From Steinernema hermaphroditum (taxonomy: Eukaryota; Nematoda; Chromadorea; Rhabditida; Steinernematidae), in NCBI GenBank assembly GCA_030435675.1, contig CM059625.1, positions 12,586,001-12,650,000 on the forward strand: a DNA stretch of 64,000 nucleotides. Direction: 5' to 3'. The translations under genes were made by a program, and so were the position numbers. Positions 47,426 to 57,867 of this stretch are shown here, piece by piece; positions within the stretch are counted from its first letter, which is position 1; each line of letters opens with the position of its first letter. The notes beneath the pieces were generated by a model that saw only the letters and a list, made by a program, of their open reading frames with translations, did not search any database and was not told the DNA's origin.

Positions 47426-47953
47426 AACAAGATTGAAAATCCGACTATTTTTTTGGTTGTTCCACTACACAATTTCTGCAGCTCTTCGAATGACACTCAC
47501 GTTGTCTCTGGTGATTTAAAGATAGCCTTCACGACAGGGGACGTTAAGCTGTTCTAAAGTGTGGAACTGATAAGAAGGTGAAATATTTTCCCGTAACATA
47601 TGAGTCACTGTATAAATATAATGGAATGTACTTACACTTTAAGATTTAAAAATGAGATGTCGTGGAAAGAAACTGGGGAATTTAGGTGCGTTGAGTGTTT
47701 TACAGCCTACGTCTTTTGTGAAAGCTCAAAACCAATTGGATCATGGGCGAAATGCGCAGATCGCGAAAAGCGGAGTTCAGAAAATTCTTAACATTACAAC
47801 TTTGCGATTTGTCATTTCATAAGAATGCGCTCATAGTTTTAAGTAGAACATTCAAACTCTACCTTGAACCCCTTATGGACGACCGCAGCCGCTTCTAAGA
47901 GCTCGGAGGCCATGTCATCCTCGCTGCCCACAACGACACAACGACAAAACCAA

Positions 47954-48233
47954 GAAGTCCTTCGCCGTCTTTCAGGAGGGTCGAAGACCTACGACATCAT
48001 CGACGAACCCACTGTCGACTGCCCCAACATGCGTTCAACTTGAAGGTCTGGAGAAGGTTGAATTGCACCTAGTCAATCCCGCCTTCAGCTATGGACAGCT
48101 CTATATGGCCCTTCCCCGAGTAAGAAGGGCACAAGATCTCTATGTCTGTGCCCCTAGAGACCCCGAAACAGGAAGAAGACCCAAGCTATTCAACGTAGTC
48201 TGCTCCAGAATCTGTGGACCTCCTCAAATTTAA
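47954..48233 (+). pseudogene. Helitron PIF1-like helicase, decayed C-terminal fragment
   Basis: Two out-of-frame pieces match the C-terminal helicase region of Helitron Rep/helicase proteins. The first reads EVLRRLSGGSKTYDIIDEPT and runs into a stop. The second contains NPAFSYGQLYMALPRVRRAQ, corresponding to helicase motif VI (usual form SYGQLYVALSRV), then a Pro-containing end and TAA. The frame change and the missing segment between them show a deletion and frameshift. No Rep domain is nearby. This is a dead remnant of a rolling-circle transposon. Confidence 0.75.
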
Positions 48234-49902
48234 ATTTAAATGTACTTCCCCCCTGTATATGTTGGTGTTGGGAAGTTTTGGTCACACTTTGAGGGGTCGC
48301 TTGGGGGGTGTGGTGTTGGGAGTTTTTCGTGAAATTTTGTCTGGATAATCCTTAGGGGCGTAATTTTTTTTTAGTAAAACAGTTTTTTCAAAATCATTGT
48401 GGGACCTGGAGATATGGCCCGTTTTAGGCAAAATCAATAAAAAATCGAAAAAATAAAAAATTCTATCGAACAGATTTTCGAGAAAAAATTTAGAAAAAAA
48501 GAAAAAAAATATTTTCGGAAAAAAACGTGCTCCGTTCAAAACCCTAAGGATCTGTGGATTTTCGTTTGTTCTGCGCAAGCTTGGTATCAATCGAAAGCTG
48601 AGTAAATTCTGCAGAGGGTAGTTGTGGCGGATTTTTGAATTTCGAGTTTGTTTTCGAGAAATCAACGAATTAAGTTTTGGTGCGATTTTCGGTGTGGAAG
48701 TTCGTGGATTGCAAAAGCGATGCCACGGGTCCCGACGCGATTTGCCTGTGCCGCAGTGGGAGGGGAGCAAGTTGCGGACGAGCGAGCGAGCGAAGCGAGC
48801 GTGGACTTGTCGCACAGTAGCAACCTATAGTCCATTTTTTTCGAACTCCACAAAAGCGATCAATCACAGCGCGGTGGGACCCAGAATTTGCTCTAGCGCA
48901 TTGAAAGGAGCGAACGAACGCACGAAATATTTGCCTTTCTTCAATGTGCTGGAGCGAATTCTCGGTCTCGCCGCGCGGTGATTGATCGCTGTTGTGGAGT
49001 TCGAAAAAAAAATGGACTATAATTTTTTCCAAAACTTCTTTGACCGGTGTTAACCTGTCGCGCAGCGCGCCCAGGCTAGTTAAGCTAATAATCTTTCTTA
49101 GGTTTAGGCTGTCGCGCAGCATATGCCTTATTTCTTTTGGTTGTGAAAGTAATGACACGGCATGGGTGGTCTCACCACGATTGGAGTCCCACGAGCGAGC
49201 AATCCGACTGAGCAGGCCTGTGGAATCTTTCGCTGTTTCCAACACTGACGCACAGCTTGTACCTGTCCCTGGACGTTCCGCAGAGGTTACGTACGTTGCT
49301 AATAGGACGTTACGCAGAGACAAGTGTATGAACTGGTTCTGGCACGAAGTGCTTGCTAGGTCACTGTAGACAGCGGATCTCTGTTTATTTACCTGCCGAC
49401 CCGCCGTTATATATCTCCATTTTTATTTCGCTTTCTTCAGTGTTCTTTGTGGGTTTGAATTTCCTCGTTGATTTCTTCCTAACTAGCACTAAATAGTACT
49501 AGATACTTGATCCTTATGGGAATGAAGTGCAGCTTCGAAATAACTAGTTTGTATATTTCGTTTCAGTTCGGTTTCGATTCTCAAGAGTAAGTGCACTGAT
49601 CAATGTGGAGCGGTCGGCGATCCTAACACGATTAGTCTGAGATGTTGCCTTTGGATCGTGTAGAAAGTCTTCACTGTTTGGGTGCCAACATTGTGCAAAA
49701 CTGCTCTCTTCCCTTCAGGTTTTCTGTTTTAACAATGGTCAGCCTCAATTTTATTAGCGTTACTGAGGTCTTTTCGCTTTCAACTGTGAATTTATGACAG
49801 TCTGCCTTCTGCGTGCAAGTAACACACCCTTACTGTGGTTTCTGAGTGCTCTATCGCGCTTTTTTGCTATTTTATATCACTTATTCAGCTTTTTTGCAGA
49901 CA
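48234..49902. other. Non-coding region between Helitron fragment and gcn-1
   Basis: Contains the foldback MITE, A/T homopolymer-rich sequence at 48360-48520, and GAGC/GCGA simple repeats at about 48779-48801. A GC-rich palindrome (CGCGCAGCGCG) followed by CCCAGGCTAG lies near 49060-49080 and could be a Helitron 3' end. No coding exon is supported. The end of the region holds the gcn-1 promoter or leader. Confidence 0.45.
48828..49019. mobile_element. 192-bp foldback MITE with TA target-site duplication
   Basis: Starts TAGTCCATTTTTTTCGAACT and ends with its complement ...GGACTA. It is flanked on both sides by TA (48826-48827 and 49020-49021). Terminal inverted repeats are about 48 bp with two mismatches and a 2-base length difference in a T-run. 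The similarity continues inward with more mismatches, so the whole element is one long imperfect palindrome centred near 48925. TA duplication and absence of coding fit a non-autonomous Tc1/mariner-type element. Confidence 0.85.
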
Positions 49903-52900
49903 ATGACCTCTGCCCGCAAGTTCAAAAAGCGGCAGATCCCGTACAGCAAGGTCGAAAACGTTGGAGAAGTGCTGGACGCGTTTGTCAAAGAGGTCATACT
50001 TGCAAAGGTTCGACCTACCGAAAGCACTTTGGTATAAGCAAAGCGTTTTATTCCTTTAATTAGCACAATAACCATTTAGGACAAGTACGATGGGCTCTGT
50101 TATTCGCTTAATCGCACCACTCTGGAGAAAGATGTTATTCCACAAATTAAGAAGGGAATGCTGCGTAGCCCTGAGGTTGCCATATTTGGTTTGTTTTCTG
50201 CTTTCTTGACACGTTTCACTGTATCTGAATTTAGGTGTTGAACGTCTTCTAAAGGTGTGCCCAACTGATTTAGATGGCTTGGAATCTGAGCTGCAGAAGA
50301 TGCTTGTTCCTTCCATTTCATCCGCCAACGAGGCACTAAGGGAAGCTTCACTTCGGTGTTGTGTCCTCCTTGCACGAAGGCTGAAGACTGCGGCAGCGCT
50401 CGCTTCTACTGTCCAAGCTGTTATTAAAACATTAAGCGCCAAGCTCCCTACTATCGAACATAAATCTGCAGTAATTCTTGCCGTGGACGAAATGTCAGCA
50501 TTTCGGGAGGTGTTAGATGAGCAGAAGCTGGTTGATATTTGCGAAGCGATCATGAAAGCGGCTGCTGCTGAAGGTTGACATACTTACTGAACTTCGCATA
50601 TTAACTTTTTGTTGTTCAGGACAGGACAGCACATCGGCTCAAATCTATGATGCTCTTGGCTCGTGGGTGGATGGCATCACCTCGTCTTGGAGCGGACTTC
50701 ATATTTTGTTTACGGTGAGTGCTTTACAAGCAATGGATAGTTCAAAACATTTTTAGAACGTTATGAAATCTTCATTCAGCCAGGCCCGCCTTTCAGCATT
50801 GCGGGTAATATCCGTATTCTGTGCCGACCGTAAGTCATGGCAGTTGCAGCTATCTATCCAATACAGCTGTTTAGACTCCTGTGATTTTATGTCAAATGCG
50901 TCAAACGTATCTATGATCGAAAACTCGTATAAGAAATGTGGCGAGTCGGTACAAAATATTGCAGAACTTTGGTCCTTAGGACTCTTGCATCTGAAGGCCA
51001 AAGCCAACAGTGATTTTATTGCCAGTAATGGTCACTTCAAAAAAGAAAAGTTGGTAACTGCAAGCTCCACAAAGGATGCAGTGGTAATGATGAAGCTTGC
51101 GGGTAAATTACTTTCGTGCTATCCGTCGGTTGAAGTAAGTTCTTTACTAACTGTCGGAACATATGGGTACTGTTGCCTTTTAGGATCTGCCTGAAATTAT
51201 TTATTATTTTTTGACGGTTGCTTTCTGTTGGCCGGATTACACTGTGCGCAGATTAGCTGAAGAAACAGTCAAATCCACTGCCCTCAGTGATCCTGTGCAG
51301 TTCGTTTCAAATTTGTTTAGTTACGCCTATAATGCATTAACTGAGTCAGGCTTGGATCAGGTTTGTTGTACAGAGGTGGTGTCATTCGTTTCGTTGTCTT
51401 TTAGATGATGGAAAAGGTTTATAACAGTGTCACAAATCAAGGCGAGAAGCAAGAGTTTAGCCTTCCTGGCAGATTATTTCGAGCTCTTGCTGTCTTTTTG
51501 TTCAAGCAAATGGATCTTGATTCGACTTCCGTTGAACAGTGCAGAAAGCTTATGGTTTCGTCGTTGCCTCTGTGTTCTTTACCCCGTTTCGGTATGTCTT
51601 ATGCGTTTGCTTCAGTAGGCTCACTCACTTCCATTTATTCAGTTGAATGCGATGGGTCGCTCTGGATACGCACCTTATACCGATTCCGCTGCGGTTCTGA
51701 AGCCTTCTTTTCCGATGAAGAATTTTGTCAAAATCTCGTTGAAATAGTATTTGCAACAGTGCAGTTGGACGTAAAGGTCAATATGATCCGTCTTTTAATT
51801 GCGGAGGGCGATACCAGTTCCTTTATGAATGCTACCATCTGGCAGAAAATCAACACATTGCTCTCAGCAATCGACATTTCGGACTATTACGATATTCCAG
51901 AAAACCACTATCACATATTTAGTACTCCTGAAGGCGTTCTATTCAACACCGCTGTAATTGACGAGTAAGTTTGATAGTACACTTTCTTACACTACCCTTT
52001 CTTATCTCTTCAGAAATTCTGAGGAGAACGTGAACGCTAAAAACCTCAGACGCGAAAATAAGGCGTATTCTTACAAGGAACAACAAGCCGAAATTCAGCT
52101 GCGTAAAGAACTTGCTGAAAAGAAAAGGGCCGAGGGTAAGCTAACCAAACAGCAAGAGAAAGCTATTGAAAATGAGCTAAAGAGGGAAAGTGTAAGCGAG
52201 ATGACTTTGGATATTTTGACTTGCTTTTGCTATTTAGGAAATTCGTCAGAATCTGAAGTCCTTAGAACAGCATGCGCAGGAGAAGTTATTCGTGTTGGCT
52301 GCAGCTATACACGCGAATCCAGCTGGCTCATTGAAATACTTCAGTCTTCTGTATGACACTATCAACGGTCTCTTGAAATCTCAATTGGTGTCGAAGTATG
52401 CTGTTGAATGCTTACTGGCTTTCCGAGACGCAGCTTTTGACCCCAGCGAAGATTATCTTCGTACGTTTATTTTTATTTTTGCCATTTCTACATCGCAGTG
52501 ATTATTTGCAGATGAGATTGTCGTCCATGCAACATTACGAGAACTAAAATCGAGCTATTTATTCCCGGAATGGTGTGAGGAGTCTCTTGAAGATCAGATT
52601 GGAAGGACTTTTGCACTGCTTTCTACGCTGTGTTTGGATTTGGGTTGCGACGATGAAGAAGAAGAGCTGGATGTTGACTACTACCGCGACACCATGAACG
52701 TCTCAAAGCTTTTATTTGTATTGCCTCTCTTGAAGAGCGTGGTCTACTCTACGAAGTGGCCGAGTTCTATGAAGTTCCTCGTCGTCAATTTCATTAAGGA
52801 CGCAGTTAGAAAGCCTTTTATTAAGGTAAGATCATGGAATAACAGCCTAAGGTCTTTTCTATTTTTTAGAAAGACGATATTGGCACTGTACCACTAGTTG

Positions 52901-55900
52901 AGTACGCACAACTGTTGTTGTCCCTAATTGGCAATCACGAATTCTCTCACATCTTTGATGCTTGCAATGAATCTCTGGGAAATATGGCGGATATTATTGA
53001 GATGTCTGACGAGCCGACCGATGGAGTGCCGTTCTATCAAACACTCATCCAGTATTTACCGGATGCATTGAGTGATGAGAGGCGCATTGTCGCATTGAAA
53101 ACGCTATCAAATCTACGTTGTACTATGACTTCCTTACTGAAACGACACCAGTGTCCAGATTTCGTGCACCGTATCTTCGTTGCAAGATTTGACTCTACTG
53201 TGGAGGTTAAAGGGCTTGCTGAACAGATTTGTACGGATCTTAATGTCGAAGTAAATGTAGAGGTATTGTTTCGTTTATGTAGGCTTCACTTTTCATTGCC
53301 GATGTTTAGCTGTGTGAGAAATTGCTGGATGATGTGAAATTCGAGAAAATTAATCTTATTGCGGTACCAGAAGCTTTAAAGGCATTCATCACAGTATATC
53401 CTAACGAAATGAACACAGCTCTAACAAAACTGAAGACTGTGTACGAGGAGACGAAAAAGGTAATCTTGTGTGTGCTTTTTTTACACTGAGTGAGTGGTAA
53501 TTTTAGCCTTCTGGGGGAGAAGTTGACCAGTTCGGTCGCCTGATTGTTGCTCCAAAAGATCAGTCATTGACAAGGCTGGGTTATGCTTCTTGTTTCTTGG
53601 CCTTGGCTCAAGTTGTGAGGCGTGAAGAGGCGCTACACTTCATTTCCCTGATAGTTCCGGATGGACTCTGTGATGCAGACTCAGAATGTAGAGCTGCTAT
53701 GATTCATGCAGCATCAAGAGTAATTAACCGAGTAGGCTATCAGTTCTTATTTCACTTAACACGATAATTTAATTTAGTTTGGGGAAGTCAGCATGAATGA
53801 TTTCTTACCTTACCTCGAGAAAGAATTTGATGCCCTCTCAGAGGATGCAGAACACGATGTACTGCGCGAAGGGCTGGTAGTTCTTCTTGGAACACTTGCG
53901 AAGGATTTGGATGAGGGTAACCCCAAAATGACTCAAATTTTTGCGCGACTTATTGCAACATTGTCGACACCGTCGCAACAGGTATGTGTTCTGCAATGAA
54001 ATATTGGGCTTAATGTCACATTCAGGTTCAAGAGTCTGTAGCAAGATGCATTGCTCCTCTTGTTCGGTTGATGCAGGAACAGGCGAAGGAACTGTTACAA
54101 CATTTGACCAAATTACTGCTTTCTGATAGCACCTACGGAGAACGGCGTGGTGCAGCATACGGTATCGGTGGAATTGTAAAAGGACTTGGCTTGTATCAAA
54201 TGAAGGAGTTGGAGCTTATGGATATTATAAAAACATCACTGGAAGACAAGAAATCGGCGAAGAAAAGAGAGGGAGGATTATTGGCGCTGGAAATGCTCTC
54301 GCGGCAAGTTTCCGTCAATACGCTGCTTATTAAATTCAATCTTTTAGTTCGTTGGGTAACCTGTTCGAACCCTATCTACTTCAAGTTGTGACAAATCTTC
54401 TGATCGCTTTCGGAGATTCGAACGACTCTGTTCGTAAATCAGCTGATGATGCTTCGCGAGCGATGATGTCGATTTTGTCAGCTTATGGTGTAAAGCTACT
54501 TATGCCTGCAATTCTCATTGCTCTCGAGGAAGATTCTTGGAGGACGAAATGTGCTTCTGTGAATTTGCTGGGATCAATGGCATACTGCGCTCCTGAGCAA
54601 TTATCATCGTGCTTGCCATCTATTGTACCTCATTTGATTGAAGTGCTCGCCGACTCACATATCAAAGTTCGCGGAGCAGGGGAGCGGGCTTTGAAGCAAA
54701 TTGCGCAGGTAGGCAGTCAGTGTATTGTCATAAACGGAACTTGATGTTGCAGGTCATCAGAAATCCTGAAATCCTTGCTGTTAGTTCTCACCTGCTTGGA
54801 GGATTGGTGGATCCAGCAGAGAAGACTTCTTCGTGTCTTGAAATCATCGTCAATACCAAGTTCATCCATTATATCGATTCTCCCTCATTGGCTTTAATTA
54901 TGCCTATCATCAGACGTGCATTCTCTGATAGATCCACCGAAACCAGGCGCATGGCCGCTCAGATCATTGCCAATATATACAGCCTAACGGAACATAATGA
55001 TATGGAGCCGTACCTTGGAGAACTGATCCCTGGATTGAAGGTGTCACTCATGGATCCCGTTCCGGAAGTGCGCGCCGTTTCTGCTAAAGCTCTTGGTGCC
55101 ATTGTTGGCTACTCATCGAAAGATCGCTCGGATGCTTTGTGCGATGAAATTCTGCCGTGGCTGAGGGAAAACCTAGTGTCATCTACCAGTGCCGTTGATC
55201 GATCAGGAGCAGCTCAAGGTAACTGAAGCTTGCATTGCCTACGTTGACTCGTTGGTTTGTATTTAGGCTTGTCTGAAGTGTTGTCTGGCTTGGGTGATGA
55301 GCATCTTAAGCGTGTCATGCCCGACATCATTCATACAACGGAATCGGAGGATGTCGAAGCACACGTTCGAGACGGATACATTCTTATGTATATCTATCTC
55401 CCCATCGTTTTCGGCGATAGGTTCATTCCCTATTTATCAGATATTGTTCCTTCTATTTTAAAGGTGAGTTGAGAAGTGTTGTTGTTTGCATATGTAAAGT
55501 TCGAGTTTTAGGCCTTAGCTGATGAAAATGAATATGTTCGTCACTCTGCTTTGAAGGCAGGACAACGTTTAATTCAGACATATGTGAGCCAAGCCAAGAA
55601 GTTGCTGCTACCCGAACTTCAACGCGCTCTCTTTGACGACAATTGGCGTATTCGTCATGCCTCGGTTACCCTTATCGGAGACTTTTTGTTTAATATTTCT
55701 GGAGTGTCTGGCAAGATGACAACAGATACCGCTGGCGACGATGACACAATGGGAATGGAATCAGCCAGCAAAGTTATTGCGCGAACTCTTGGTTCACAGA
55801 TGCGTGACAATATTCTTTCTGGTTTGTATCTGGCTCGATCCGACATTGCCACGGTTGTCCGCCAAGCTGCTTCGCATGTCTGGAAGGTGGTGGTGACGAA

Positions 55901-57618
55901 TACACCACGCACTGTAAAGGAAATCATGAAGCCGCTATTTGAAGGGCTGCTATCAAGTTTGTCTTCGAAATCTGAAGATCGTCAGCAGGTTTGCGTTGTA
56001 TCCCTCTGAACTCTCTATGTTTTAATTTTCAGATGGCTGCACGTTGCTTAGAAGAGCTTGTTCGAAAGATGGGTGAGCGACTGATCAACGATGTTCTGCC
56101 AGTTCTTAGTGTGGCTTTGGGATCCGACGAAGATGAGACCAGAGTCGGAGCTTCGGCTTGTCTGTGTGAGATCATCTCGAACGTTCCACGAGAAACTGTG
56201 CAGTTCTACGCAGAGCAGCTAATTCCACTTTTCGCTGTCACCCTAGCTGATCCAAATGAGGCCGTTCGGAAGTCCGCCGCACGAACGTTTAATTCATTCT
56301 ACCATGTAAGTGACTCATATTCACATTCATATATTGTGTGGATTTCTTTAGAGTGTTGGACCATCTTCTCTTGACGTTGTTATCGGTCCTCTTTTCAAAT
56401 TGTACGTTACCGAAAAGAGCAACGATGTTCTGGACAGCTTGTGTATCTTGATGACTCTCAACGGCAGGCGTATTTTGCCATTTTTGTTACCAAAGTTGAC
56501 GAAGGGTCCGGTTGATATCTCTGCTCTATGCAAATTGGCTGGTGCGGGCGCACAGTCCATAACTCATCACATCACGACCGTCTTGGATGCACTAATTGAC
56601 AATTTCGAGAACATTGGCGAACAGGTATGTTTGCGCAAGTCAAAACGCTATTATTCTGAACAATTTCAGGACCTTACTCGCACTATTCCTTTGATGAAGG
56701 CTATTGAAGATGAAGAGGATGTATTAATACTTGTTCGTTACTTGGTCGAGCAGGCCGACCGCCATGTCACCGCCTCACAGTTACTGAAGCTTTTCTTGGA
56801 GAATACGGAACTTGATGCAGAGCCGCTCGTGGAAGTTATTGTTCCCAGCTTGTTTTCCATCTACAAGTCATTGGAACCAGCACTTGTTGACGCTGCTATT
56901 GCCACACAGATGGAAATCGGCAAACGGCTGAGCGGGACGAACATTGAGCATGTAGCCATTGTTCATGGAGCTATCAAGGATTTGTGCAGTGCTCGTACAA
57001 ACAGTCCCATTTCTGGTTTTGGAACCGTGAATGGTTTGAAGACGGTGTTGCCTTTCTTGCGTGAAGGTATTTTGACTGGCGCCGTTGACGTGAAGGAACT
57101 TGCCGCTGACGCGATGGGAGATGTTGTGAAGTTCAGTTCTGAATCAGCCTTGAGACCGCATGTAATTGCAACGACTGGTCCATTGATTCGTATTCTGGGA
57201 GACCGCTTCCCCTCAGCGGTGAAGATTTACATCCTCACAATTCTGTCGAATCTTCTTATTCAAACCGGTCAAGTTATGCGTCCATTCATCCCTCAACTCC
57301 AATCGACGATTTTGAAAGCGGTGCAGGATCCCAATTCCGAACAAGTTCGGAAAGCAGCCGGACATGCAATTCATTGCTTGCTTAACATTCATATGAAACC
57401 CGACGCAGTTGTGTTGGAGATGGTGAAATTTGCTTCAGTTGTTGAAGATGATGCTACCAGGTAAAGGTATCATTTCGGATTCATTATAACCAGCAAATTT
57501 CAGGGATGATACACTAGGTGCATTGGCGGTTATTTTTAATAACATCAATTCGAAGTTGGCAGAGGGCACACAAGACCAGCTCAAGAAGGTTCTCGAAAAT
57601 TTCGACTACGACTACTGA
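49903..57618 (+). CDS. gcn-1: GCN1, ribosome-bound activator of the eIF2alpha kinase GCN2
   Basis: About 25 or more exons with short introns, roughly 2,100 residues of HEAT-type repeats. Diagnostic stretches include [17 protein letters not shown] (near the start), [20 protein letters not shown], the eEF3-like segment [91 protein letters not shown] and the GCN2-binding-region motif [23 protein letters not shown]1 and its partner GCN20 ride on ribosomes and pass the uncharged-tRNA or collision signal to GCN2. The ATG at 49903 directly follows an acceptor-like TTTTTTGCAG|ACA, either a 5'-UTR intron or a trans-splice site. Compared with human GCN1 (2,671 residues), about 240 N-terminal and about 330 C-terminal residues are missing; the protein ends [12 protein letters not shown]. 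Missing 5' exons cannot be excluded. Confidence 0.93.
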
Positions 57619-57867
57619 AAACTCCATAACCGTCTATGTTTTATTTATGATTAGGTTGTTGTTTGTTGTCTGTTTTCTGTTGATACGGTTACCGTTTCAT
57701 TGTTCCCTTTTCTCTGTTGGCATATATGTTACGCTATTGGTAGTTAACATGTTCAGTTCACGTATTCACTTAGGAAGTATTCCGTAACAGACCCTGTCTG
57801 GACAGTCGGCGCTTCAGTGGAACAGCGTCGAGACTGGGGAGTCGCTGCTCCAGTGGAAGGAGTCGAG
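57619..57867. other. gcn-1 3' flank and divergent edge of the satellite
   Basis: No canonical AATAAA was seen after the gcn-1 stop. From about 57790 the sequence resembles degenerate copies of the neighbouring 62-bp repeat (CAGTCGGCGCTTCAGTGGAA and similar), a decayed array edge. Confidence 0.5.
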
